DNA of 64,000 nt from positions 62,001 through 126,000 of the forward strand of contig AHHB01000011.1 in NCBI GenBank assembly GCA_000242815.2, given 5' to 3'. Position 1 is the first letter of the stretch, and the number at the start of each line of letters is the position of its first letter. Shown here piece by piece: positions 27,319 to 35,861 of the stretch. Under the pieces are notes generated by a model. That model was not told the DNA's origin. It searched no databases and worked only from the letters and a program-made list of their open reading frames with translations. Source of the stretch: Janthinobacterium lividum PAMC 25724 (GTDB taxonomy: Bacteria; Pseudomonadota; Gammaproteobacteria; Burkholderiales; Burkholderiaceae_D). Position numbers and translations under genes: made by a program.

Positions 27319-28053
27319 GTGCCTGTGTCCCATCTTAACCGCTCGTCGCCGGTCTGGCTGTTTGACCTCGACAACACGCTGCACAATGCATCGCATGCCA
27401 TTTTCCCCACCATCACGGCCAATATGAACACGTATATTGCCCGCGTACTGGGCGACGGCGTGACGCCGGCCGACGCCGCCATCGTCAATGCGGCGCGCGC
27501 GGGCTACTGGCGCCGCTATGGCGCCACCTTGCTGGGCATGGTCAAGCACCACCAGGTGCAGGCAGCGCATTTTTTGCACGAGACGCATACCTTCGACGAT
27601 TTGCGCGCCATGATACGCGCCGAGCGGGGGCTGGGGGCTTTACTCAAACGCCTGCCTGGCCGTAAAATTTTGCTCACCAACGCGCCGCTGCGCTATTCGA
27701 GCGACGTGATGCGCCACCTGGGCTTGCAGCGACACTTTGCGCAGCATATCGCCATCGAGGCGATGCATGTGCACCGCCAGTTGCGGCCCAAGCCATCGAC
27801 CCTGATGCTGCGCAAACTGATGCGCAAACACCACATCCGCCCTGGCCGCTGCATCCTGGTGGAAGACACCCTGGCCAACTTGCGGGGCGCAAAAAAACTG
27901 GGGCTGCGCACGGCCTGGATTACGCAATACCTGAAAATGGCTGATCCGATCGGCGTGGCAAAGTTGCCAAAGGCGTTAAATCGCCCCGCTTACGTCGATG
28001 TCAAAGTAAAATCTGTCCGGCATTTGGCACGCCGCCTTCACCGTCTTCGCTGA
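27319..28053 (+). CDS. HAD-family pyrimidine 5'-nucleotidase
   Basis: Hydrolase of 244 residues with the HAD motif I VWLFDLDNTLHN (aspartate nucleophile near residue 16), a helical cap, motif II ILLTNAPL and motif III RPKPSTLML, then VEDTLANLRGAKKLGLRTAWIT. The layout matches the SDT1/YjjG-like group acting on UMP and CMP. The start is a GTG at 27319 with no strong ribosome site. The last codons and the bases after the stop form a ten-base hairpin (28031-28060). Confidence 0.87.
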   Translation: MPVSHLNRSSPVWLFDLDNTLHNASHAIFPTITANMNTYIARVLGDGVTPADAAIVNAARAGYWRRYGATLLGMVKHHQVQAAHFLHETHTFDDLRAMIRAERGLGALLKRLPGRKILLTNAPLRYSSDVMRHLGLQRHFAQHIAIEAMHVHRQLRPKPSTLMLRKLMRKHHIRPGRCILVEDTLANLRGAKKLGLRTAWITQYLKMADPIGVAKLPKALNRPAYVDVKVKSVRHLARRLHRLR

Positions 28054-28060
28054 AGGCGGC
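28031..28060 (+). terminator. hairpin spanning the nucleotidase stop codon
   Basis: GCCGCCTTCA and TGAAGGCGGC are perfect ten-base arms around CCGTCTTCGC. The stop codon TGA is at the base of the second arm. There is no T tract, so it may be a Rho-assisted terminator or an mRNA-stabilising element. A T-run (ATTTTTTT) follows only at 28131, before slmA. Confidence 0.5.
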
Positions 28061-28154
28061 TCCTAGGCTTCCGGTTGACGCCGGGGGCCGCACCGCTAGC
28101 GGCGGTGACGGACCTCCTCATCAAGGCAGCATTTTTTTAACGACAAGAGAAAAT

Positions 28155-28730
28155 ATGGCAAGCACACCGCCGGGCCAACGCAGGCTACAAATTCTTCAGG
28201 CCCTCGCCGCAATGCTGGAGCAGCCGAAAGGCGAAAAAATCACCACTGCCGCACTGGCCGCCAGACTGGCCGTGTCGGAAGCGGCCCTGTACCGCCATTT
28301 CGCCAGCAAGGCGCAAATGTTCGAAGGGCTGATCGAGTTCATCGAGTCGAGCGTCTTCGGCCTGATCAACCAGATCGCGGACAAGCACAGCGACGGCATG
28401 ACGCAGACGCGCGACATCATCGGCATGCTGCTCAATTTTGCCATCAGCAATCCGGGCATGACGCGCGTGCTGATCGGCGATGCGCTGGTGAATGAGGACG
28501 AACGCTTGCAAGTACGCATGAACCAGTTCTACGACCGCGTGGAGCTGGCGCTCAAGCAGGCCTTGCGCGTGGCCGCCGCCGAAGGCCATGGCAAGGAAAG
28601 CGAAGTGGCGGCGCGCGCCACCCTGATCATCAGCTTCGTCATCGGGCGCTGGCACCGCTATGCCAAGAGCGGCTTCAAGATCAATCCGTCCCAGGAAGCG
28701 GCGCTGCAAATCGCCATGCTGCTGGGATAA
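28155..28730 (+). CDS. slmA: nucleoid occlusion factor SlmA (TetR family)
   Basis: DNA-bound inhibitor of FtsZ ring formation over the nucleoid. The 191-residue protein has an N-terminal TetR-type helix-turn-helix (ITTAALAARLAVSEAALYRHFASKAQMFEGL) and a C-terminal helical dimer domain with NPGMTRVLIGDALVNEDERLQVRMNQFYDRVE split over two stretches, typical of SlmA. The late motif IIISFVIGRWHRY-like LIISFVIGRWHRYAKSGFK is also a family mark. pabB follows after 21 bases. Confidence 0.92.
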   Translation: MASTPPGQRRLQILQALAAMLEQPKGEKITTAALAARLAVSEAALYRHFASKAQMFEGLIEFIESSVFGLINQIADKHSDGMTQTRDIIGMLLNFAISNPGMTRVLIGDALVNEDERLQVRMNQFYDRVELALKQALRVAAAEGHGKESEVAARATLIISFVIGRWHRYAKSGFKINPSQEAALQIAMLLG

Positions 28731-28751
28731 ATCATCGCCGCCGCTGTCCCT

Positions 28752-30596
28752 ATGCACACCGACTGTTTCGCCCTGCTCGATGACGCCAGCACGCCAGGCG
28801 CCAGTTCGCGCCTGTACACGGGTCTGGTAGAGGTCTTGCAGTGCACCGACGGCGATAGCTGGCCAGCCCTGCTCGAAGGGCTGCAAGGGGCCTTGCAACG
28901 CGGCCAGTACGCCGTCAGCGTGTGCAGCTATGAGCTGGGGGCGCACTTGCTGGCCATGCCACCACGTGCGGCAGGCATCGACGCCGCGCCGCTGGCGCAG
29001 GTGCTGGTCTTTGAACATTGCAGCCAGCTGTCACAGGATGCGGTGCTGCAATGGCTGGCTGAACGGACGCCGGCGGCGGACACGCCGGCCGGTATCGCCG
29101 GCATACACGCAAATGTGGATCACAGCCAATTCACGCGCGCACTGAACCGCATCCACGACTACATCGTGGCTGGCGACACCTACCAGATCAACTACACATA
29201 CCGTTTGCGCTTCGACGCCTTCGGCTCGCCCTTGGCGCTGTATGCACGGCTGCGCGCGCGCCAGCCGGTGCCGTATGGCGCGCTGATAATGCTGCCCGAT
29301 GGCGGTGCCCTGCTGTCGCTGTCACCAGAGCTGTTCGTGCGCCATGCGCAGGGCGAGCTGACGGCGCGTCCCATGAAAGGCACGGCGCCGGCCGCCCCTG
29401 CCGAACAGGTGGAAGAAAACGCGCGTCGTGCCAGCGCCCTGGCCAATGATCCAAAGAACCGCGCCGAAAACCTGATGATCGTCGACCTGCTACGCAACGA
29501 CATCGGCCGCATCGCCGTCACGGGTTCGGTCAAGGTGCCGGCATTGTTCCAGGTGACACGCTACAGCAGCGTGCTGCAAATGACGTCCACCGTGCAAGCG
29601 CGTTTGCGCGACGATGCCAGCCTGGCTGATATCTTCCAGGCCTTGTACCCTTGCGGTTCGATCACGGGCGCGCCCAAGCGGCGCAGCATGGAAATCATCG
29701 CCGAACTGGAAGCGGCGCCACGCGGCATCTACACGGGCGCCATCGGCTGGTTCGATCCGCCAGCCATCGGCGCTGTCCACGCGGTGGGCGACTTCTGCAT
29801 GTCCGTACCGATCCGCACCCTGGCGCTGCAGCCGGCTGGCCCTGGCGCTGGCAGTATCCGGCGCGGCGAAATGGGCGTGGGCGCCGGCATCGTACTCGAC
29901 AGCGATGCGCAAGAGGAATTTGCCGAGTGTCAGCTCAAGGCCCGCTTCCTGACCGGCTTGAGCAACGACTTTGAACTGTTCGAGACCCTGCACGCCAGCC
30001 GCGCCGATGGCTGCCGCCAGCAAGAGCGCCACTTGGCGCGCCTGGCCGCTTCCAGCGCCTACTTCGGTTTTACCTGGGATGACAATGCTGCCCGCGCAGC
30101 ACTGCAGGCGGCATGCGCGCAACGATCCGACGATGCGCCATTCCGCCTGCGCCTGGCGCTGCGCCAGGACGGCAAATATACGCTGCATAGTGGTGCTCTC
30201 AGCGCCTTGCCGGAGAGCGTAACAGTCATGCTGGCCCCCGAGGCCACCACGGCAGACGACCTGTTCCTGCGCCACAAGAGCAGCCTGCGCACGCGCTATG
30301 ACGCCGCCTGGCGCGCTGCCGAAGCGCAGGGCTGCTTCGACATGCTGTTCTTTAACGAGCGGGGAGAGCTGACGGAAGGTGGACGCAGCAATGTCTTCGT
30401 GCAGCTCGATACGCGCTGGCACACGCCGCCGCTGTCCTGCGGCGTGCTGCCCGGCGTGCAGCGTGCAGCCATGCTGGCCGATCCCGCCTGGAACGCGCAG
30501 GAAACCATCATCACGCGCGCCATGCTGGCGCGCGCCGAAGCCATCGTCGTGTGCAATGCGCTGCGCGGCGCACTGCCGGCCAAGCTCATCGATTAA
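28752..30596 (+). CDS. pabB: aminodeoxychorismate synthase I fused to aminodeoxychorismate lyase
   Basis: Bifunctional folate-pathway enzyme of 614 residues. The first part (about 1-400) is PabB: DTYQINYTYRLRF, LSPELFVR, the MKGTAP block, DLLRNDIGRIA, and YPCGSITGAPKRRSMEII. The second part (about 405-614) is a class IV aminotransferase-type domain like PabC: NDFELFETLHASR, the lysine in LRHKSSLRTRYD-like FLRHKSSLRTRYDAAW, and FNERGELTEGGRSNVFV. Together they turn chorismate plus ammonia from PabA into p-aminobenzoate. The fusion is common in proteobacteria. No PabA gene is in the window. Confidence 0.92.
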   Translation: MHTDCFALLDDASTPGASSRLYTGLVEVLQCTDGDSWPALLEGLQGALQRGQYAVSVCSYELGAHLLAMPPRAAGIDAAPLAQVLVFEHCSQLSQDAVLQWLAERTPAADTPAGIAGIHANVDHSQFTRALNRIHDYIVAGDTYQINYTYRLRFDAFGSPLALYARLRARQPVPYGALIMLPDGGALLSLSPELFVRHAQGELTARPMKGTAPAAPAEQVEENARRASALANDPKNRAENLMIVDLLRNDIGRIAVTGSVKVPALFQVTRYSSVLQMTSTVQARLRDDASLADIFQALYPCGSITGAPKRRSMEIIAELEAAPRGIYTGAIGWFDPPAIGAVHAVGDFCMSVPIRTLALQPAGPGAGSIRRGEMGVGAGIVLDSDAQEEFAECQLKARFLTGLSNDFELFETLHASRADGCRQQERHLARLAASSAYFGFTWDDNAARAALQAACAQRSDDAPFRLRLALRQDGKYTLHSGALSALPESVTVMLAPEATTADDLFLRHKSSLRTRYDAAWRAAEAQGCFDMLFFNERGELTEGGRSNVFVQLDTRWHTPPLSCGVLPGVQRAAMLADPAWNAQETIITRAMLARAEAIVVCNALRGALPAKLID

Positions 30597-30792
30597 GCGT
30601 CTATCCGCATCGTGTCACCACCGCAGGATGGGCTTGCGGTAGGAGACCCCAAGGCCATCGACATACGCCATGATGCTCTGCTTGCCGCTGCTTGTGACTA
30701 AGCCGGACAAGCAGCGCCGGCCAATGGTGGCAAACCAACAGGCACAGCATCAAAAAAATGCAGGCGCGCAGGCTTGCTGGTATAGCGACAAC

Positions 30793-31389
30793 TTACAGCG
30801 CCAGCGCTTTTTCTACGGCACCCAGCAGTTTCTTGTCGTCCGGCGTCACCTTGCTGGGGAAGCTTTCCGCCACTTTACCGTTGCGGTCGATCAGGTATTT
30901 ATGAAAATTCCAGCCCGGCGTCTTGCCCGTCTGCTTGATCAGCTCCGCGTACAGCGGATTCGGTGCCGGCCCCGATACCACCGATTTGGCAAACATGGGA
31001 AACTTCACGCCATAGGTGTTGTAGCAAAGATCAGCGATTTCCTTGCTGTTGCCAGGCTCCTGCTTGCCAAAATCGTTCGACGGGAAGCCCAGCACCACCA
31101 GACCCTTGCTGCCATATTTGGCGTACAGCGCTTCCAGCCCTTGGTATTGATTGGTAAAACCACAGTAACTGGCCGTGTTCACCACCAGCACGACCTTGCC
31201 CGCGTACTGGCACAAGTTTTGCGGCGCTTCATCTTGCAAGCGGTTGAAGGTCTGCTTGAGAATGGCGGGACAGGCGGGCGCTGCGGCAATCGTGGCAGCC
31301 GCGGTTTCGGCAGCATGGGCCGGCACGACCAGACTGGCGCTGGCGGCAAGGGTGGCGAAGGCAAAAAACTGGGCAAGGGTCTTGGACAT
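30793..31389 (-). CDS. glutathione peroxidase family protein, exported
   Basis: Thiol peroxidase with a predicted signal peptide (AQFFAFATLAASASLVVPAHA), so it probably acts in the periplasm. The peroxidatic cysteine is in NTASYCGFTNQYQ, followed by LGFPSNDFGKQEPG and the WNFHKYLIDRNG block that holds the Trp and Asn of the catalytic tetrad. It contains cysteine, not selenocysteine. I chose the ATG at 31389; the ATG at 31401 would add four residues and neither has a good ribosome site. It stands divergent to the second PHB depolymerase-like gene. Confidence 0.88.
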   Translation of the reverse strand: MSKTLAQFFAFATLAASASLVVPAHAAETAAATIAAAPACPAILKQTFNRLQDEAPQNLCQYAGKVVLVVNTASYCGFTNQYQGLEALYAKYGSKGLVVLGFPSNDFGKQEPGNSKEIADLCYNTYGVKFPMFAKSVVSGPAPNPLYAELIKQTGKTPGWNFHKYLIDRNGKVAESFPSKVTPDDKKLLGAVEKALAL

Positions 31390-31466
31390 GAGGGGCACCA
31401 TGGTCGAAAAGTAAAAAAACCATTCTATGCCAAACGCCGCACACGCGTATGAGGGCCACCGCAACA

Positions 31467-31496
31467 GCGATTACTTGAGCGATTACTTGAGCGATA
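31467..31496. repeat. 12-bp tandem repeat, 2.5 copies
   Basis: The unit AGCGATTACTTG occurs at 31467-31478 and 31479-31490, followed by a half copy at 31491-31496. It lies in the divergent promoter region between the peroxidase and the esterase. It could be a pair of protein-binding sites or simple slippage. Confidence 0.7.
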
Positions 31497-31577
31497 TCAA
31501 GAACGATGCAGTACTTGCCCAAGGCACAGTTTTTTTACCTATGCTCGGCCTTCCTGCCCTTGCCCCGTGGAGTAGCC

Positions 31578-32705
31578 ATGTCCTTCCTGCACCTGAGCGC
31601 ATTACCCACCACCGTGCTGGCCGCCAGCCTGCTCGTCCTGGCGCCAGACGGCGCGCACGCTGCCAAGGCTGTCACGGCCGTCAAGGCGGCTAGCGCGCAC
31701 AAGAACGCCCCCGCCCTGCCCGCCTACCAGGCCGACTTGAGCCAGACCAGCGTATCGGGCCTGTCCTCGGGCGGTTTCATGGCGGCGCAATTTGCCGTTG
31801 CCTACTCGGCCACTGTGGCCGGCGCCGGCATCATCGCTGGCGGGCCATACTTCTGCTCGGGCCAGCCGGGCCGCTTCCCTTTCATTGCCTACCTGACCAA
31901 TGCCCTGACCACCTGCATGAATCCGGGCAGCGCGCAGGTGGCGCCGCCCGTGGCCAGCGAATTGCTGCGCGCCGCGAACGATTTTGCGCGTGCCCGTCTC
32001 ATCGACGATACGGCCAACCTGAAACGCCAGCGCGTGTATCTGTTTAGTGGCACGAAAGACCAAACCGTGACGCGGCCGGTGGTGGAGCAGGTGGAAAAGT
32101 TCTATCAACTGGCGGGCACGCCAGCGGCGCAGATCCGCTTCATTGACACGCTAGTCGCGGGCCACGCCATCCTGACCGACAGCAATCAGGACAAGCCCTG
32201 CGCCACAACGGAATCGCCGTTCATCAACGACTGCGACTACGTGCAGGCAGGCGACATCTTGCAGCACCTGTACCCCGATTTGCAGCCCGCGTCGAGCGCA
32301 CTGACGGGCAAGCTGATCGCCTTCAACCAGCGCAGCTTCATCCAGAGCGCGTACTCCAGCATGCACCATACGGGCTACGCCTACATCCCGAAAGCCTGCG
32401 ACAGCGAGAGTTGCCGCGTGCACGTGGTGTTCCACGGCTGCCTGCAAACGACGCAAGCGATCGGCGACCGTTTCTATACCAGCACCGGCTACAACCAGGT
32501 AGCCGATGCCAACAAGATCATCGTGCTGTATCCGCAGGTCGAACCGAGCCCGGTCTACCCCTACAACCCGAAAGGCTGCTGGGATTTTTGGGGCTACACC
32601 AGCATCAATCCGATCGACCCGAATTTTTACCGCAAGAGCGGCACGCAGATGGCAGCGGTCAAGGGCATGCTCGATCGTTTGGCTGCGCGCCGCGGCTCAC
32701 GCTAG
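31578..32705 (+). CDS. extracellular PHB depolymerase-like esterase
   Basis: Predicted secreted alpha/beta hydrolase of 375 residues. A signal peptide covers about residues 1-28 (cleavage after GAHA). The nucleophile Ser63 lies in SVSGLSSGGFMAAQ close to the mature N-terminus, a layout shared with the Paucimonas/Penicillium-type PHB depolymerases. Other family marks are FSGTKDQTVTRPVVEQ, CRVHVVFHGCLQ and the C-terminal NPKGCWDFWGYT. GGAG six bases upstream supports the ATG at 31578; the longer open frame from 31506 lacks a signal peptide. The likely substrate is a polyhydroxyalkanoate or its oligomers. Confidence 0.87.
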   Translation: MSFLHLSALPTTVLAASLLVLAPDGAHAAKAVTAVKAASAHKNAPALPAYQADLSQTSVSGLSSGGFMAAQFAVAYSATVAGAGIIAGGPYFCSGQPGRFPFIAYLTNALTTCMNPGSAQVAPPVASELLRAANDFARARLIDDTANLKRQRVYLFSGTKDQTVTRPVVEQVEKFYQLAGTPAAQIRFIDTLVAGHAILTDSNQDKPCATTESPFINDCDYVQAGDILQHLYPDLQPASSALTGKLIAFNQRSFIQSAYSSMHHTGYAYIPKACDSESCRVHVVFHGCLQTTQAIGDRFYTSTGYNQVADANKIIVLYPQVEPSPVYPYNPKGCWDFWGYTSINPIDPNFYRKSGTQMAAVKGMLDRLAARRGSR

Positions 32706-32711
32706 CTTGCC

Positions 32712-34166
32712 TTAAATACCGCCCATGCAGATATATTTGATGACCAGGTAGTCATCGATACCGTAGGTCGAGCCTTCACGGCCCAGGCCCGATTGCTTGA
32801 CGCCGCCGAACGGTGCGATCTCGTTCGAGATCAAGCCGGTGTTGACGCCAACCATGCCCGTTTCCAGGCCTTCGGCCACACGCCAGATGCGACCGATATC
32901 GCGCGAATAGAAGTAGGCGGCCAGGCCGAATTCCGTGTTGTTGGCCAAGGCGATGACTTCATCATCGGTCTTGAAGCGGAACAGCGGTGCCAGCGGGCCG
33001 AAGGTTTCTTCCGTGGCCACGCGCATGTCATTCGTTACGTCGGCGATGATGGTCGGCTCGAAGAAGCCATTGCCCAGCGCATGGCGCTTGCCACCGGCCA
33101 GCAGGCGGCCGCCCTTGGCCAATGCATCGGCCACGTGCTCTTCCACCTTGGCGACAGCCTTGCCATCAATCAGCGGGCCTTGCGTGACGCCCGCCTCGAT
33201 GCCATTGCCGACCTTCAGCTTGGCGACGGCGGCCACCAGCTTCTCGGCGAAGGCGTCATAGACACTGTCTTGCACGTACAGACGGTTGGCGCAAACGCAG
33301 GTCTGGCCAGCATTGCGATATTTGGAGGCGATGGCGCCTTCCACGGCAGCGTCCAAGTCGGCGTCATCGAAGACGATGAAGGGCGCATTGCCGCCCAGTT
33401 CCAGCGACAGCTTCTTGATCGTTGGAGCGCATTGCTCGGCCAGCAAACGGCCCACCTGGGTCGAGCCCGTAAACGTCAGCTTGCGCACGATGGGGTTCGA
33501 GGTCATTTCGCCGCCGATGTCTTTGGGCGCACCGGTGACGATGCTAAATACGCCCGCAGGCACGCCAGCACGCTCGGCCAGCACGGCCAGCGCCAGCGCG
33601 GAAAATGGTGTCGCTTCGGCCGGTTTCAACACCATCGGGCAGCCGGCGGCCAGGGCCGGACCGACTTTGCGGGTGATCATGGCGGCGGGGAAATTCCACG
33701 GCGTGATGGCAGCACACACGCCGATAGGCTCTTTAGTGACGACCAGGCGACGGTCCGGCCACGGTGATTGCAGGGTCTCTCCCGCGACGCGCTTGCCTTC
33801 TTCGGCAAACCACTCGATGAACGAGGCGCCGAACTGCACTTCGCCTTTCGCTTCCGGCAAAGGCTTGCCCTGTTCGGTGGTCATGATCAGCGCCAGGTCG
33901 TCGGCGTTTTCCAGAATCAGGTCATGCCAGCGGCGCAGCACGGCCGCGCGCTCCTTGGCCGTCTTCTTGCGCCAGGCAGGCCAGGCGACATTGGCCGCCT
34001 CGATGGCGCGGCGCGTTTCGGCAGCACCCATCAGGGGTACCGTGCCGATATGCTCGCCGGTGGCGGGGTTGCTCACGTTAATCGTCTGGCCAGCGTCGGC
34101 ATCCGTCCAAGCTCCATTCACGTAAGCCTGGTGGCGCAACAAGGTAGGATCTTTCAACTGCAGCAT
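32712..34166 (-). CDS. gabD: NADP-dependent succinate-semialdehyde dehydrogenase
   Basis: Aldehyde dehydrogenase of 484 residues oxidising succinate semialdehyde to succinate, the last step of GABA breakdown. Motifs are ITPWNFPAAMITRKVGPAL, FTGSTQVGRLL, LELGGNAPFIVFDDADLD (catalytic Glu) and NAGQTCVCANRLYVQ (catalytic Cys), all as in GabD. I chose the ATG at 34166, which has GGAG six bases before it; the ATG two codons earlier is directly next to that site. No GABA transaminase gene is nearby. It is convergent with the second PHB depolymerase-like gene. Confidence 0.92.
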   Translation of the reverse strand: MLQLKDPTLLRHQAYVNGAWTDADAGQTINVSNPATGEHIGTVPLMGAAETRRAIEAANVAWPAWRKKTAKERAAVLRRWHDLILENADDLALIMTTEQGKPLPEAKGEVQFGASFIEWFAEEGKRVAGETLQSPWPDRRLVVTKEPIGVCAAITPWNFPAAMITRKVGPALAAGCPMVLKPAEATPFSALALAVLAERAGVPAGVFSIVTGAPKDIGGEMTSNPIVRKLTFTGSTQVGRLLAEQCAPTIKKLSLELGGNAPFIVFDDADLDAAVEGAIASKYRNAGQTCVCANRLYVQDSVYDAFAEKLVAAVAKLKVGNGIEAGVTQGPLIDGKAVAKVEEHVADALAKGGRLLAGGKRHALGNGFFEPTIIADVTNDMRVATEETFGPLAPLFRFKTDDEVIALANNTEFGLAAYFYSRDIGRIWRVAEGLETGMVGVNTGLISNEIAPFGGVKQSGLGREGSTYGIDDYLVIKYICMGGI

Positions 34167-34246
34167 ATGCATCTCCGGTCTGGTTTGAATTATCGACGAG
34201 AGATACTATGCCACAGCACGGTCGATTCCGCAGGCAAAGTACGGAA

Positions 34247-35089
34247 CTACTCGACCTTGAAAGATGACAGTTTCGGCACCGGTGGCGGATAGCCCAGCTG
34301 CATGCCCTGTAGCGTTTCCAGCAGCAATGAAGCCACCACCAAGTTGCGCTGGGTCTTGGAATTGGACGGCACCACGTACCACGGCGCGTGATCGGCGTCG
34401 GTCTCGCGGATCGCCGTTTCGTAGGCACGCTGGTAGCCATCCCACTTCTTGCGCTGGGCAATATCATTAGGGTCGAACTTCCACTGGCGGTCGGGGTCAT
34501 CGAGCCGCTCCTGCAGCCGTCCCCGCTGTTCCTCCTTGGAGATATGCAAGAACACTTTCAGGATGACGGTGCCCGTTTCGCTCAGCATGCGCTCGAAATC
34601 GCGGATCTGCGCATAACGGCGCTGACATTCTGCCTTGTCGATCATGTCCTGCACGCGCGTGATCAGCACATCCTCGTAGTGGCTACGGTTGAAGATGGCG
34701 ATCTCGCCCTTGACGGGCACATGCTGGTGTACGCGCCAAAGGTAATCGTGTGCCAGCTCGATATCGGTGGGCCCTTTGAATGCCACGGCACGGATGCCCA
34801 TCGGATTGATGTTGCTGAAAATCGCCTTGACGGTACCATCCTTGCCCGACGTATCCATGCCCTGCAACACCAGCAGCACCTTTTTCTTGTGCTGTGCGTA
34901 CAGCATGCTCTGGCACTCGGCGATCTGCGCCGTCAACGCCATGGTTTCCTCGATATCGAGGGCCTTGCACTGGGCCGCCGTCAGCTTTTTATTCGCCGCC
35001 TTGGAAGCAGCACCCAGCAGGCGCTTGCCGGCGAATTCCTCGTTCAGGTGCAAGCCCTGGCCGGCACGGAATTGCTTGCGCGCCTTCAT
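34247..35089 (-). CDS. ppk2: polyphosphate kinase 2 family protein
   Basis: Nucleotide phosphotransferase of 280 residues that uses polyphosphate. Walker A is QGMDTSGKDGTVKAIF, and the lid/Walker B block reads IAIFNRSHYEDVLITRV. The C-terminus has WYVVPSNSKTQRNLVVASLL. The single-domain form suggests class I or III (ADP or AMP phosphorylation); sequence alone does not decide. The ATG at 35089 overlaps the stop of the CoA-binding protein gene by four bases. An open frame continues upstream to 35275 but overlaps that gene and is not coding. Confidence 0.9.
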   Translation of the reverse strand: MKARKQFRAGQGLHLNEEFAGKRLLGAASKAANKKLTAAQCKALDIEETMALTAQIAECQSMLYAQHKKKVLLVLQGMDTSGKDGTVKAIFSNINPMGIRAVAFKGPTDIELAHDYLWRVHQHVPVKGEIAIFNRSHYEDVLITRVQDMIDKAECQRRYAQIRDFERMLSETGTVILKVFLHISKEEQRGRLQERLDDPDRQWKFDPNDIAQRKKWDGYQRAYETAIRETDADHAPWYVVPSNSKTQRNLVVASLLLETLQGMQLGYPPPVPKLSSFKVE

Positions 35090-35508
35090 GCTGCCAGCGC
35101 CAGCTTGCGGTGCTCGATTTTCGTGCAGTGATCCATGACTACCGCCAGCCCAGCGGCCCGCGCCAGTTGCGCCGCAGCCTCGTTGATAATATCGAGCTGC
35201 AGCCACAAACAGCCTGCCTTGACGGCGATGGCTTCCTCGGCGATGGGCACGATATCCTCGGACTTGCGGAAACAATCGACGATGTCGATGCGCGCCGGAG
35301 CGACAAAGGCAGCAGCTTCGCTCAGACTGGCATGAACACGCTGGCCCAGCACTTCCTTGCCAGCGAGTGCAGGATTGACGGGCAGTACACGGTAGCCATG
35401 CTGCAGCAAGTAGTCAGCTACTTCGTGGCTGGCGCGTTCGGGCTTGTCGGACATGCCGACGATGGCGATGATGCGGCTGTCTTGCAAAATGCGGGCGATG
35501 TTGGACAT
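35086..35508 (-). CDS. CoA-binding domain protein (YccU-like)
   Basis: Small protein of 140 residues with a Rossmann-type CoA-binding fold: IIAIVGMSDKPERASHEVADYL at the start and LPVNPALAGKEVLG, then DIVDCFRKSEDIVPIAEEAI. The function is not established for the family; members occur with acyl-CoA synthetase-like domains elsewhere. It is translationally coupled to the PPK2 gene by a four-base overlap. Confidence 0.87.
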   Translation of the reverse strand: MSNIARILQDSRIIAIVGMSDKPERASHEVADYLLQHGYRVLPVNPALAGKEVLGQRVHASLSEAAAFVAPARIDIVDCFRKSEDIVPIAEEAIAVKAGCLWLQLDIINEAAAQLARAAGLAVVMDHCTKIEHRKLALAA

Positions 35509-35619
35509 ATTCTGGTCGTGGTTAGGCGTGCGACATTGCCCGCCTAGCGTAGCAGAATTATCCCGCTGCGGGAGCTAGCAAGAAGATCCTGCCGTGCGCA
35601 GCAACGCCATCTTTGCCAC

Positions 35620-35811
35620 AAATTCGGACGCGCGATCCTGACACGCGGGCCCGTCGGCTGCACAGCCACGCCGAAAGCCGGTGCCGACTTCAAACTGGAC
35701 GTGATCGCAGCCTGCTTTATCGGCGGCCTTCGACATCGGTTTTCAGCAGGTGATCAAGGCACTGGTGCTGCTGGTGGCCGATTTTTCGATATGCTCCACA
35801 AGCACGAATAA
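35620..35811 (+). pseudogene. remnant of a sugar ABC transporter permease gene
   Basis: Between 35509 and 35861 there is no intact gene, but a decayed one is readable. The frame at 35671 gives PKAGADFKLDVIAACFIGG, a hallmark of XylH/GguB-type monosaccharide ABC permeases. A deletion follows, then DIGFQQVIKALVLLVADF, the family's last membrane segment. One missing T in the run near 35782 breaks the frame; with it restored the end reads DFFDMLHKHE and a TAA at 35809-35811. The middle and N-terminal parts are gone. It marks a deletion at the edge of the bacteriocin island. Confidence 0.7.
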
Positions 35812-35861
35812 GCCGGTTCGAGTAATCGGGGGCCCTGGCCTGCGCTTGCGCTAGCCTCTTT

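Noticed and set aside
35086..35275. Upstream extension of the PPK2 gene
   Set aside because: The extension overlaps the CoA-binding protein gene out of frame; the four-base ATGA overlap at 35086-35089 explains the start better.
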